Origin: Muricoccus roseus
GTDB taxonomy: Bacteria > Pseudomonadota > Alphaproteobacteria > Acetobacterales > Acetobacteraceae
Length of the DNA: 64,000 nt
NCBI RefSeq assembly: GCF_900141905.1
Contig: NZ_FQZF01000010.1
Coordinates: 111,627 to 175,626, forward strand
Direction: 5' to 3'
Shown: positions 37,377 through 46,770 of the stretch, piece by piece
How positions within the stretch are numbered: position 1 is the first letter of the stretch
Layout of the letters: each line of letters starts with the position of its first letter
Translations under genes and position numbers: made by a program
The notes under the pieces: model-generated
The model's input: the letters and a program-made list of their open reading frames with translations, nothing else
What the model was told of the DNA's origin: nothing
Database searches by the model: none

Positions 37377-38282
37377 TCAGGACTCGGCCGTGACCTGCCC
37401 GGCTTCCCAGCGCACGGCGCGCACCAGCTTCACGAAGGCACTCACCGCGCGGTTCATCGGCCGCCCCGCCGCGGTGCTCAGCACCACCGGATGCGTCAGC
37501 TCCGGCTCGGCGAGCGGCCGCGCGACCACCCCCTTCGGCAGCACCGCGCCGACCGGCGCCAGGCCCAGCCCCATGCCGGCGGCGACGAGCAACCCCGCCT
37601 CGTCATGCCCATCCGCCGCATGCTGCGGCAGCGGATGAATTCCGTGCTCGCGCTCCAGCCGCGCCATGACCGCGGCCACCGGATGCGCCGCGTCCAGCAC
37701 CACCACGCTCTGCCCATGCAGGGCGGAGGCAGGGATGCTGGCACGCGAGGCCAGCTCATGGTCCTCCGGCACCAGCACGACGATCCCCTCCGACCAGAGC
37801 GGCCAACGGTTCAGCCGCTCGGGCAGGGCGCCCACCTCGGGCAGCAGGGCGGCATCCAGCTCGCCGCCCAGCAGCGCCTCCGTCAGGGCCGGTGCCGCCC
37901 CCCGGCGCAGGGTGAGGCGCAACTCGGACACGCGGCCGGCCACCTCCCGCAGCACGCGCGGGAGACCGCTCGCATGCACGGCATCGGTGATGCCGATCCG
38001 CAGCGGGGCCTCGTCCACCCCGCGCCGGTGGTCGGCGGCGCGCGTCTTCACCGCCTCCGCCGCATCGGCCGTGGCCTGCAGCAGCGGCAGCATGGTCCGG
38101 CCCAGTTCCGTCAGCTGGGTCAGGGAGCGCTCACGCAGGATCAGGGGCCCGCCCAGCTCCTCCTCCAGGCTTTGGATGGCGCGGGTCAGGGCGGGCTGCG
38201 TCACGTTCGAGGCCTCGGCGGCGCGGGTGAAGTTCAGCTCCCGCGCCAGGGCCAGGAAGTAGCGGATCTGCGTCAGGTCCAA
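37377..38282 (-). CDS. LysR-family transcriptional regulator
   Basis: 301 residues if it starts at TTG 38282, which gives the usual LysR beginning (xDLTQIRYFLALARELNFTRAAEASNVTQPALTRAIQSLEEELGGPLI). An upstream start at 38336 would add 18 unlikely residues. The C-terminal part is the two-lobed effector-binding domain. Downstream of the RND pump genes on the same strand (82-base gap), but its targets are not evident. Confidence 0.88.
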   Translation of the reverse strand: MDLTQIRYFLALARELNFTRAAEASNVTQPALTRAIQSLEEELGGPLILRERSLTQLTELGRTMLPLLQATADAAEAVKTRAADHRRGVDEAPLRIGITDAVHASGLPRVLREVAGRVSELRLTLRRGAAPALTEALLGGELDAALLPEVGALPERLNRWPLWSEGIVVLVPEDHELASRASIPASALHGQSVVVLDAAHPVAAVMARLEREHGIHPLPQHAADGHDEAGLLVAAGMGLGLAPVGAVLPKGVVARPLAEPELTHPVVLSTAAGRPMNRAVSAFVKLVRAVRWEAGQVTAES

Positions 38283-38363
38283 TGGATGTGTCCACTCACT
38301 CGGCCGGAAGCGTAGCGCATCCGGCCCCCTTGGCACGACCCTGGTACGCCCCTGGCACGACGC

Positions 38364-41300
38364 TCACCCCTCCGTCGTCGCAAGGGGGGCGTGAACCGCC
38401 GCCGAGCCGTCGGCCCCTTCCCGCCGGGCCATGGCGCGGGCCACCACGTAGAACACCGGCGTGAAGATCAGGCCGAAGACCGTCACCCCCAGCATGCCGG
38501 CGAAGACGGCCGTGCCCAGGCTCTGCCGCATCTCCGCGCCCGCGCCGGTGGCGACGGCCAGCGGCAGCACGCCGAGGATGAAGGCGAGCGAGGTCATGAG
38601 GATGGGCCGCAGCCGGGTGCGGGCCGCGGCCTCGGCGGCCTGCCAGCGCGTCATCCCCTCGGCCTCGGCATGGCGGGCGAATTCCACGATCAGGATGGCG
38701 TTCTTCGCCGCGAGCCCGATCAGCACCACCAGCCCCACCTGCACCAGCACGTTGTTGTCGAGCCCACGCCACACCACCCCGGCCAGCGCGGCCAGGGCGG
38801 ACATCGGCGCGATCAGCACCACGGCCAGCGGCAGCAGCCAGCTTTCATACAGTGCCGCCAGCAGCAGGATGACGAAGACCACGGCCAGGCCGAAGGCGAT
38901 CGGGGCGGTGTTGCCCTGGGTCGTCTCCTGCAGCGCGATCTCCGTCCATTCGAAGCCGAAGCCGGGGGGAAGCTGCTCGCGAAGCAGGGCATCCATCGCG
39001 GCAATGGCCTGGCCGGTGGAGACGCCCGGCCGCGCCGCGCCCTGCACCTCGGCCGCGGGGAAGAGGTTGTAGCGGGGCACGCGATAGGCGGCGCTGTCCT
39101 CCTCCAGCGTGGCCAAGGCGCCCAGCGGCACCATCGCTCCGTCCTCGTTGCGCGTGCGCAGCAGGGCCACGTCGCGCGGCGTCAGGCGCTGCGTCTCCTC
39201 CGCCTGGGCCGTCACGCGGTAGGTGCGGCCAAGGATGTTGAAGTCGTTCACGAAGGTGGAGCCGAGATAGGTCGAGAGCGCCTCCGAGACGCGGGAGAGG
39301 GGAACCCCCAGCATTTCGGCCTTCGTCCGGTCCACCTCGGCCCGCAGCGTGGGGGTCTTGGTGTTGAACAGGGTGAAGGCCATGGCGATCTCGGGCCGCC
39401 CGTTCGCGGCGGCCACTACGCGGTTCGTCACCTCCTCCAGCGCCCGCGCGCCACGGTCGCCGCGGTCCTGGATATAGAGCTTGAAGCCGCCGCCCGTGCC
39501 GATGCCGGGCACGGAAGGGGGCGGGATGACCAGGGCCAGCGCGTCCCGCTGCTGCATCAGCCGGGCCTGCACGGCCTGGGTGATGCCGGCGAAGGTCAGG
39601 TGCGCCGCCGTGCGTTCCTCGAAGGATTTGAGGTTCACGAAGATCACGCCGGAATTGGGCGCGTTGGTGAAGGTCGCGCCGTCGAAGCCCGTGAAGGCGA
39701 TGGAATTGGCCACGCCCGGCACCTCCAGCACGTCCCGCGTCGCCTGGCGGATCACCGCATCCGTGCGCGCCTGGGAGGCCCCGGGCGGCAGCTGGAAGGC
39801 GGCGATGAGATAGCCGCGGTCCAGCGGCGGGATGAGACCGGTGGGCGTGCTCATCACCGTCTGCCCCGTGAGGGCGAGCAACCCGGCGAAGAGGATGAGC
39901 AGCAGGGCGGAGAGTCGCACCAGCCGCCGCGTCAGCGCGCCATAGCCGACGGAGAGCGCATCGAAGAGGCGGTTGAAGCCACGGAAGAACAGGCCGAACG
40001 GCGCGCCCAGCCAGGCGCGCCAGCCCGTGGGCTTCGCATGCCCATGCCCATGCGGCCGCAGCAGCAGCGCCGCCAGGGCCGGAGAGAGGGTGAGGGACAC
40101 CAGCGCCGAGAGCAGCGTCGCCACCGCGATCGTCACCGCGAACTGCCGGTAGAAGGCGCCCGACAGGCCCTCGATGAAGGCGGTGGGCACGAAGACCGCG
40201 CAGAGCACGAGCGCGATGGCGATGAGGGCGAAGCCCACCTCGTCCATGGTGCGCCGCGTGGCCGCCACGGGGTCCATCCCGTCCGCCATGTGGCGCTCCA
40301 CATTCTCCACCACCACGATGGCGTCGTCCACCACGATGCCGATGGCCAGGATGAGGCCGAACATGGACAGGTTGTTCAGCGAGATGCCGAGCGCCGCCAT
40401 GAAGGCCAGCGTGCCGATGATGGAGACCGGGATGGCCGCCAGCGGGATGATGGAGGCCCGCCAGGATTGCAGGAACAGGATCACCACCAGCACGACGAGG
40501 ATGATGGCCTCGATGAAGGTGTGCACCACCGCCTCCATCGACTGCTCGATGAAGCGGGTGGTGTCATAGACCGCGTGATAGGCCAGGCCCGGCGGGAAGC
40601 TGCGCTTCAGCTCCTCCAGCGTGGCGCGCAGCGCGGCGGCGGTGGCCAGCGCGTTGGAGCCGGGGCGCTGGAACACCGGCATGGCCACCGCCTTGTCGGC
40701 ATCCAGATAGGCGTTGAGCGTGTAGTCCTGGGCCCCTAGCTCCACCCGCGCCACGTCGCGCAGGCGCAGCGGCGCGCCGCCCTCGCCGGTGGCGACGACG
40801 ATGTCGGAGAACTCCTCCACGCTGCGCAGCCGGCCGAGCGCCTGGATGTTCAGCTGGAAGGCGCCGTCGGAGGCGCTGGTGGGTGGGTGGTTCAGGCCGC
40901 CGGCGGCCACCTGCACATTGGCGCGGCGCAGCGCCTCCACCACCTGGCCGGGGGTCAGGCCGCGGGCGGCGATGCGGGCCGGGTCCAGCCAGATCCGCAT
41001 GGCGTAGTCGCGCGCGCCGAAGACCTGGACGTCGCCCACGCCATCCAGCCGGGCGATCCGGTCCTTCACGTTCAGCATGACGTAGTTGGAGATGTACTGC
41101 TCGTCCCGCGAGCCGTCCGGGGAGGTGAAGTGGATCACCATCATGATGTCCGGCGAGGCCTTGCGGACCGTGATGCCCAGCCGCCGCACCTCCTCCGGCA
41201 GGCGGGCTTCCGCCACGGCCATGCGGTTCTGCACCAGCACCTGGGCTTGGTCCACGTCCACGCCCTGGCGGAAGACGACGTTCACGCTCAGCCGCCCGTC

Positions 41301-41558
41301 GCCGGTCGCCTGGGAGGAGATGTAGAGCATCCCCTCCACGCCGTTGATCTCCTGCTCGATGGGGGAGGCGACGGTCTCCGCGATGACGGCCGCGGAGGCG
41401 CCGGGATAGGTGGCGGCGATGGTGACGGTAGGCGGCGCGATCTCGGGGTATTCGCTGATCGGCAGCCGCAGGCCGGCGATGACGCCGATCAGCACGATGG
41501 CGATGGAAATGACCGAGGCGAAGACCGGCCGCGAGATGAAGAACTGGGCGAAGCGCAT
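38364..41558 (-). CDS. RND multidrug efflux inner-membrane transporter (AcrB/HAE1 type)
   Basis: 1064 residues, full length for the HAE1 class. Proton-relay residues are present: two aspartates in GIVVDDAIVVVENVERHM (TM4) and the lysine in IGLAAKNAILIVEFA (TM10). The start MRFAQFFISRPVFASVISI is typical. Follows the membrane-fusion protein gene by 12 bases. No outer-membrane factor is encoded here, so it should recruit a TolC-like protein from elsewhere. Controlled by the TetR at 42842 through the operator at 42751-42782. Confidence 0.96.
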   Translation of the reverse strand: MRFAQFFISRPVFASVISIAIVLIGVIAGLRLPISEYPEIAPPTVTIAATYPGASAAVIAETVASPIEQEINGVEGMLYISSQATGDGRLSVNVVFRQGVDVDQAQVLVQNRMAVAEARLPEEVRRLGITVRKASPDIMMVIHFTSPDGSRDEQYISNYVMLNVKDRIARLDGVGDVQVFGARDYAMRIWLDPARIAARGLTPGQVVEALRRANVQVAAGGLNHPPTSASDGAFQLNIQALGRLRSVEEFSDIVVATGEGGAPLRLRDVARVELGAQDYTLNAYLDADKAVAMPVFQRPGSNALATAAALRATLEELKRSFPPGLAYHAVYDTTRFIEQSMEAVVHTFIEAIILVVLVVILFLQSWRASIIPLAAIPVSIIGTLAFMAALGISLNNLSMFGLILAIGIVVDDAIVVVENVERHMADGMDPVAATRRTMDEVGFALIAIALVLCAVFVPTAFIEGLSGAFYRQFAVTIAVATLLSALVSLTLSPALAALLLRPHGHGHAKPTGWRAWLGAPFGLFFRGFNRLFDALSVGYGALTRRLVRLSALLLILFAGLLALTGQTVMSTPTGLIPPLDRGYLIAAFQLPPGASQARTDAVIRQATRDVLEVPGVANSIAFTGFDGATFTNAPNSGVIFVNLKSFEERTAAHLTFAGITQAVQARLMQQRDALALVIPPPSVPGIGTGGGFKLYIQDRGDRGARALEEVTNRVVAAANGRPEIAMAFTLFNTKTPTLRAEVDRTKAEMLGVPLSRVSEALSTYLGSTFVNDFNILGRTYRVTAQAEETQRLTPRDVALLRTRNEDGAMVPLGALATLEEDSAAYRVPRYNLFPAAEVQGAARPGVSTGQAIAAMDALLREQLPPGFGFEWTEIALQETTQGNTAPIAFGLAVVFVILLLAALYESWLLPLAVVLIAPMSALAALAGVVWRGLDNNVLVQVGLVVLIGLAAKNAILIVEFARHAEAEGMTRWQAAEAAARTRLRPILMTSLAFILGVLPLAVATGAGAEMRQSLGTAVFAGMLGVTVFGLIFTPVFYVVARAMARREGADGSAAVHAPLATTEG

Positions 41559-41570
41559 GGCGGCGGTTCC

Positions 41571-42722
41571 TCAGCGCGCATTCGCGAGGCGGGCGGGGGC
41601 GAGTGGCTTCACCTCCGCCGTCACCCGCGTGCCGGGGCGGGCGAGATGCAGCCCGGCGACGATCACCTGATCCTCGGGTGAAAGCCCGCCGCGCACGACG
41701 CGCAGGCCATCCACCACAGGGCCGAGGGCGACCGGCTTGGCCACCACCGTGCCGTCGGCCGTCACGGTCATCACCACGCGCGCGGCCTGGTCGGCGGCGA
41801 TGGCGGCGTCCGGCACCATCAGCACCTCCCCTTCTCCGGCGCGCAGGCGCAGGCGGGCGAAGGTGCCGGGCGTTAGGAAAAGATCGGCGTTGGGCAGGGT
41901 GGCGCGGGCGCGGATGGTGCCGGAACGGGCGTCCAGCGCCGTGTCCAGGAAGTCCAGCCGTCCCTGGCGGTTCCATTCCGCCTCGTCGGCCAGGCGCAGG
42001 CGCACGGTATCCTCGCCCCCACGGGCCTCACTCCCAGGGCGGGAGCCGCCGCGGCGGGAGAGGCGGAGGAAGTCGGCCTCGCTCATGTCGAAACTGGCAT
42101 AGATCGGGTCCAGGGCCAGGATGGTGGTCAGCAGCGTGGTGCTGGCCTGGACGAGGTTGCCGGCATCCACCCGCCGGTCGGAGACGCGGCCCGATTGCGG
42201 GGCGCGGACCTCGGTCCAGCTCCGCTCCAGCTCGGCCTGGCGCAGCTTCGCGCGGGCATCGGCCAGCCCGGCCTCAGCGTCCCGCTGGGCGGCGCGGCGG
42301 GTGTCGAGCTGGGCCTGGGGGGCGTAGCGGTCCCGCACGAGGGAGGAGGTGCGGTCGATCTCCTGGCGCGCCAGCTCGAGCCTCGCCTCGGCCCGCGTCA
42401 CCTCGGCCCGGGCGCTTTCCACCGCGATGTCAAAGGGCTGGCGGTCGATGGTGAAGAGCAGGTCGCCGGCACGGACGACCTGCCCGTCGCGGAAATGCAC
42501 CTTCTCCACCTGGCCGGAGACCCGGGGGCGAAGCTCCACGCGGGCCGAGGGCTCCAGCCGGGCGACATGCTCCTCCCACTCCGTGATGTTCCGGCGCAGC
42601 GGCTCGGCGACGGTGACGGTGGGAGGGGCGGGCTGCGCGGAGAGGGGGAGGGCGGGAAGGGTGAGGGCCAGGGTGCTGGCCATGGCGAGGGGAATAAGGC
42701 TCTTGCGGAAGGCGGGCGGCAT
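41571..42722 (-). CDS. RND efflux periplasmic adaptor (AcrA-type membrane-fusion protein)
   Basis: 383 residues from ATG 42722 with GGAG upstream. Signal sequence (RKSLIPLAMASTLALTLPALPLSAQ), lipoyl-like half LEPSARVELRPRVSGQVEKVHFRDGQVVRAGDLLFTID, an alpha-hairpin (about 95-165), the second half APQSGRVSDRRVDAGNLVQ, and beta-barrel and membrane-proximal domains. First gene of the pump operon, read from the promoter at 42767-42795. Confidence 0.94.
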   Translation of the reverse strand: MPPAFRKSLIPLAMASTLALTLPALPLSAQPAPPTVTVAEPLRRNITEWEEHVARLEPSARVELRPRVSGQVEKVHFRDGQVVRAGDLLFTIDRQPFDIAVESARAEVTRAEARLELARQEIDRTSSLVRDRYAPQAQLDTRRAAQRDAEAGLADARAKLRQAELERSWTEVRAPQSGRVSDRRVDAGNLVQASTTLLTTILALDPIYASFDMSEADFLRLSRRGGSRPGSEARGGEDTVRLRLADEAEWNRQGRLDFLDTALDARSGTIRARATLPNADLFLTPGTFARLRLRAGEGEVLMVPDAAIAADQAARVVMTVTADGTVVAKPVALGPVVDGLRVVRGGLSPEDQVIVAGLHLARPGTRVTAEVKPLAPARLANAR

Positions 42723-42750
42723 GGCCAATCTCCGGGGGTCGGATGATACC

Positions 42751-42795
42751 GACCGGTTCGTACGGATTGATACGAACCGGTCAGTAACATTGCAA
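42751..42795 (-). promoter_or_regulatory. efflux operon promoter with embedded TetR operator
   Basis: Operator: GACCGGTTCGTA (42751-42762) and TACGAACCGGTC (42771-42782), perfect 12-base arms around 8 bases. On the minus strand a -35 TTGCAA (42790-42795), 17 bases, -10 TATCAA (42767-42772) promoter lies across it: the -10 is in the operator centre and one arm fills the spacer. Bound repressor would block polymerase. Confidence 0.75.
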
Positions 42796-42841
42796 GAGCC
42801 CGCGGACGCTGCTTTACGTTCCGTGAAACAGGAGAGAGACC

Positions 42842-43441
42842 GTGACAGACGCCACCAAGACCCAGCCACGCCGATCCGCGGCGGAGCGACTGCGGGAGGT
42901 GGCGAGGGACCTGTTCTACAAACAGGGCATCCGTGCCACGGGGGTGGAGGAGCTGTGCCGGGTGGCAGGCACCACCAAGATCAGCCTGTACCGTGCCTTC
43001 CCCTCCAAGGACGAGTTGATCGCCGAGATCCTCCGCGATGACTGCCGGGAGGAGGATTGCTGGTACGAGAAGGCCATCGGCTCGGCCCTGCCGCCGCGTG
43101 AGCGCCCGGGCGCCTATCTCGCGGCCGCGGTCGGCGAGCTGCGCCAGCCGGGCTTCCGAGGCTGCGCGCTCGGCCTGGCCATCGCCGAATTCCCCGATCC
43201 CGAGCACCCCGCCCGCAAGGTGGCCGATTCCTACAAGCGGAAGATGCGGGACGATCTGCGCCGGATCTCGGCCGAGGCGGGGGCGGCGGACCCGGAGATG
43301 CTGGGCGATGCGTTGCTCATGCTCGTCGAGGGGGCCTTCGCCGCCGCCGCCTATCTCGGCCCGGAGGAGGCCGGGAATGCGCTGGAGCGCACCGGCGCCG
43401 CCCTGCTCGAAGCCACCTTGCCGCCCGCTCCGGCTGCCTGA
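42842..43441 (+). CDS. TetR-family repressor of the efflux operon
   Basis: 199 residues from GTG 42842. DNA-binding domain: AAERLREVARDLFYKQGIRATGVEELCRVAGTTKISLYRAFPSKDELIAEIL. The C-terminal domain resembles the TetR_C_33/YcdC-like group. Divergent from the adaptor gene across a perfect inverted repeat, the classic AcrR/MexR-type layout. It likely senses a pump substrate. Confidence 0.92.
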   Translation: MTDATKTQPRRSAAERLREVARDLFYKQGIRATGVEELCRVAGTTKISLYRAFPSKDELIAEILRDDCREEDCWYEKAIGSALPPRERPGAYLAAAVGELRQPGFRGCALGLAIAEFPDPEHPARKVADSYKRKMRDDLRRISAEAGAADPEMLGDALLMLVEGAFAAAAYLGPEEAGNALERTGAALLEATLPPAPAA

Positions 43442-43508
43442 CGGAACCCTGATCGGCCCCCTGATCCGGGGCGCCCTCTTCCGCTAGGCTGGGCGGAGGA
43501 GGAAACCC

Positions 43509-44666
43509 ATGCCCCAGCGCGCCCTGCCCGCCGTCTTCATGCGCGGCGGCACCAGCAAGGCCATCATGTTCCATGCGCGGGACCTTCCGGCCGACCGCGC
43601 GGCCTGGGACGCCATCTTCACCGCCGCCATGGGCTCGCCGGACCCGTTCGGGCGGCAGCTGGACGGCATGGGGGGCGGCGTCTCCTCCCTCTCCAAGGTC
43701 TGCGTGCTGGCGCCCTCCACGCGGGCGGATGCGGATGTGGACTACACCTTCGGCCAGGTCCTGATCCGCGAGGCGCGGGTGGATTACCGGGGCAATTGCG
43801 GGAACATGAGCTCCGCCGTCGGCCCCTTCGCCGTGGATGAGGGGCTGGCGCGCGCGGAGGGCGAGACGGCCACCATCCGCATCCACAACACCAACACCGG
43901 CAAGATCATCCACGGCACCTTTCCCCTGGAGGAGGGGCGGGCCCGGTATGACGGAGACCTCGCCATCCCCGGGGTGGCGGGCACCGGCGCGCCGGTGCGG
44001 CTGGACTTCCTCGCGCCCGGCGGCGCCACCACGGGGCGGCTGCTGCCCAGCGGAGCGGTGATCGACCGGCTGGAGGTGCCGGGCTTCGGCCCCATCGAGG
44101 CCTCGCTCGTGGATGCGGCGAATGCCGCCGCCTTCATCCGCGCCCGCGACATCGGCCTCAGCGGCACGGAACTGCCGGAGGCGCTGGAGGCGCGGCCGGA
44201 CATCCTACGCCTGCTGGGCGAGATCCGGGTCCAGGCCTCCCTCCGGATGGGGATCGCGCCCGATGAGGAGACCGCGCGCCGGATCAGCAGCGTGCCCTAC
44301 ATCGCCCTCGTCAGCCCCGCCGCCGACGCGGCCACCCTCTCCGGCGAGCGGATCCAGGCCGGCGCCATGGACCTGGCGGCGCGCTTCATCTCCAACGGCC
44401 AGGCTCACCGCGCGCTGCCGCTCACCGGCTCGCTCTGCACCGCCATCGCCGCCCGCATCGCGGGCACGGTGGTGGCCGAGGCGCTGTCTCCCGCCGCCGG
44501 CGAGGGGCCGGTGCGGCTCGGCATGCCCTCGGGCGTGCTGACCGTGGGGGCGGAGGTGGTGCATGAGGACGGGGCCTGGGTGGCGCGCTCCGGCTCCTTC
44601 TACCGCACGGCCCGGCGGCTCTTCGACGGGCGGGTCTGGGTCCCCGCCGCGGCGGCCGGGGCGTGA
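43509..44666 (+). CDS. prpF: PrpF-family isomerase
   Basis: 385 residues with the PrpF/4-oxalomesaconate tautomerase pattern: PAVFMRGGTSKAIMFHARDLP, GGGVSSLSKVCVL, DYRGNCGNMSSAVGPFAVDEGL with the conserved cysteine, and IHNTNTGKII. The fold is that of diaminopimelate epimerase. PrpF isomerises trans-2-methylaconitate; relatives act on oxalomesaconate or aconitate. No prpBCD neighbour, so the exact substrate is uncertain. GGAGGAAACC precedes the ATG. Confidence 0.9.
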   Translation: MPQRALPAVFMRGGTSKAIMFHARDLPADRAAWDAIFTAAMGSPDPFGRQLDGMGGGVSSLSKVCVLAPSTRADADVDYTFGQVLIREARVDYRGNCGNMSSAVGPFAVDEGLARAEGETATIRIHNTNTGKIIHGTFPLEEGRARYDGDLAIPGVAGTGAPVRLDFLAPGGATTGRLLPSGAVIDRLEVPGFGPIEASLVDAANAAAFIRARDIGLSGTELPEALEARPDILRLLGEIRVQASLRMGIAPDEETARRISSVPYIALVSPAADAATLSGERIQAGAMDLAARFISNGQAHRALPLTGSLCTAIAARIAGTVVAEALSPAAGEGPVRLGMPSGVLTVGAEVVHEDGAWVARSGSFYRTARRLFDGRVWVPAAAAGA

Positions 44667-44694
44667 CTTGACCCCGCCCCGGCTTCGGCCGCGT

Positions 44695-46770
44695 ATGGCC
44701 GGCATGACCGCGCCCAACCCTCTCCTGGTGCCCTGGACAACCCCCTTCGGCATCCCGCCCTTCGACCGGATCCTGCCGGAGCACTTCCCGCCGGCCTTCG
44801 AGGCCGCCATGGCGGAGCATCTGGAGGAGATCGCCGCCATCGGCGCCGATCCGGCGGAGCCGGGCTTCGCCAACACCATCGAGGCCCTGCAGCGCAGCGG
44901 CCGCGCGCTGAGCCGGGTGGTCAACCTCTTCTCCAACCTCGTTTTCAGCTTCGGCGGCACGGCGCTGGAGGAGCTGGACCGCGAGATGTCGCCCCGCCTC
45001 GCGCAGCATGGCATGCGGGTCTCCCTCGATCCGGCCGTCTTCGCGCGGGTGGATGCGCTGCATCGCCGGCGCGGCGGGCTCGGGCTCGCCGAGGACCAGT
45101 TGCGCGTGCTGGACCGCACCCATCTCGGCTTCATCCGCAGCGGTGCGGCGCTGGATGCCGTCGCCAAGGCGCGGATGACCGAGATCTCGGAACGGCTGGC
45201 CCTGCTGCACACGCGCTTCGGCCAGAATGTCGTGCATGACGAGAAGGTCTGGTCCATGGCGCTGGAGGCGGCCGACCTGGACGGCCTGCCGGGCTTCCTG
45301 CGGGAGGGGATGGAGGGGGCCGCGACGGAGCGCAGCATTCCGGGCTTCGTCGTCACCCTCTCCCGCTCGCTGATCGAGCCCTTCCTCACCTTCTCCAACC
45401 GGCGGGACCTGCGGGAGCGGGCCTATAAGGCCTGGATCGCCCGCGGCACCCATCCCGGCGAGCACGACAACCGCCCGCTGATCTCCGAGATCCTGGCCCT
45501 GCGCGCCGAGCGGGCGAAGCTGCTCGGCTACCCGTCCTTCGCCGTGTTCCGCCTGGCCGACACCATGGCCGGCACGCCCGAGGCCGCCGAGGAGCTGCTT
45601 TCCCAGGTCTGGGAGCCCGCCAAGCGCAAGGCCGCCGCCGAGCGCGACCGGCTGCTGGCCGTGGCGCGGCAGGAGGGCTTCGAGGGGCCGCTCGAGCCCT
45701 GGGACTGGCGCTACCTGGCGGAGAAGGTGCGGCGCGCCGATTACGACCTCGATGAAGCCGAGCTGAAGCCCTACTTCCTGCTGGAGAACATCCAGCAGGC
45801 CGCCTTTGACACCGCGACGCGGCTCTTCGGCCTCACCTTCACGCCGATCCCCGATGCGCCGGTCTATCACCCCGATGTCCGGGCCTATGAGGTGCGGGAT
45901 GCCACGGGCCATGTCGGGATCTTCCTGGCCGATCCCTATGCCCGCGCCGACAAGCGCTCCGGCGCCTGGATGAGCAGCTACCGGGACCAGGAGAACCTCG
46001 ACGCGCCCGTCTCGCCCATCATCGTGAACAACAACAACTTCGCGAAATCCGAGCCCACCCTGCTGAGCTTCGACGACGCGGAGACGCTGTTCCACGAATT
46101 CGGCCATGCGCTGCACGGGCTGCTGAGCCAGGTGCGCTATCCCAGCCAGTCCGGCACCTCCGTGCGGCGGGACTTCGTGGAGCTGCCCTCGCAAATCTAC
46201 GAGCACTGGCTGGCCGTGCCGGAGACCCTTCGTCGCTATGCCCTTCACCACGAAACCGGCGAACCCGTGCCGGATGCGGTGATCGCGCGGCTGCTCGCCG
46301 CGCGCGGCTTCAATCAGGGCTTCGCCACGGTGGAATACACCGCCGCCGCGCTCATCGACATGGCCCTGCACAGCCACCCCGCACCCGGGACGATCGAGAT
46401 CGACCGTTTCGAGGCGGAGTTCCTGCAGCGCATCGGCATGCCGCGCGAGATCGGCATCCGCCATCGTCCGGCGCATTTCCAGCACCTGTTCGCCGGCAGC
46501 GGCTACGCGGCGGGCTACTATTCCTATCTCTGGGCCGAGGTGCTGGACGCCGATGGCTACGACGCCTTCACCGAGGCGCAGGACCCCTTCGACCCGGCCA
46601 CCGCCGCCCGCCTTCGCGCCCTGCTGAGCGCGGGGGACACGCGGGACCCGATGGAGCTCTATGTCGCCTTCCGCGGCCGCAAGCCCAGCATCGCGCCGCT
46701 GCTGCGGAGCCGGGAACTGCTGCCGGCCCAGGGTGAAAACCCAATCAGCAACAACCGCTCCCGACCGTAG
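44695..46770 (+). CDS. M3-family metallopeptidase (oligopeptidase A/Dcp type)
   Basis: 691 residues (ATG at 44695; the ATG at 44704 is an alternative). Zinc site HEFGHALHGLL near residue 467 with a downstream glutamate, and a typical N-terminal helical domain (FGIPPFDRILPEHFPPAFEAAMAEH). Cytoplasmic; degrades short peptides. The chain should end near FRGRKPSIAPLLRSREL; the extra tail LPAQGENPISNNRSRP is encoded by the left inverted repeat of the element at 46712-47297, so an insertion seems to have replaced the native end. Confidence 0.94.
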   Translation: MAGMTAPNPLLVPWTTPFGIPPFDRILPEHFPPAFEAAMAEHLEEIAAIGADPAEPGFANTIEALQRSGRALSRVVNLFSNLVFSFGGTALEELDREMSPRLAQHGMRVSLDPAVFARVDALHRRRGGLGLAEDQLRVLDRTHLGFIRSGAALDAVAKARMTEISERLALLHTRFGQNVVHDEKVWSMALEAADLDGLPGFLREGMEGAATERSIPGFVVTLSRSLIEPFLTFSNRRDLRERAYKAWIARGTHPGEHDNRPLISEILALRAERAKLLGYPSFAVFRLADTMAGTPEAAEELLSQVWEPAKRKAAAERDRLLAVARQEGFEGPLEPWDWRYLAEKVRRADYDLDEAELKPYFLLENIQQAAFDTATRLFGLTFTPIPDAPVYHPDVRAYEVRDATGHVGIFLADPYARADKRSGAWMSSYRDQENLDAPVSPIIVNNNNFAKSEPTLLSFDDAETLFHEFGHALHGLLSQVRYPSQSGTSVRRDFVELPSQIYEHWLAVPETLRRYALHHETGEPVPDAVIARLLAARGFNQGFATVEYTAAALIDMALHSHPAPGTIEIDRFEAEFLQRIGMPREIGIRHRPAHFQHLFAGSGYAAGYYSYLWAEVLDADGYDAFTEAQDPFDPATAARLRALLSAGDTRDPMELYVAFRGRKPSIAPLLRSRELLPAQGENPISNNRSRP

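Noticed and set aside
38391..40739. 782-codon plus-strand frame opposite the RND pump gene
   Set aside because: It is the antisense of the AcrB-type gene; composition is His/Arg/Gly-rich with no domain sense, a known artefact of high-GC coding DNA.
35483..44666. MmgE/PrpD and PrpF as one methylcitrate cluster
   Set aside because: They are 6.6 kb apart on opposite strands with efflux and regulator genes between, and no prpB or prpC is present.
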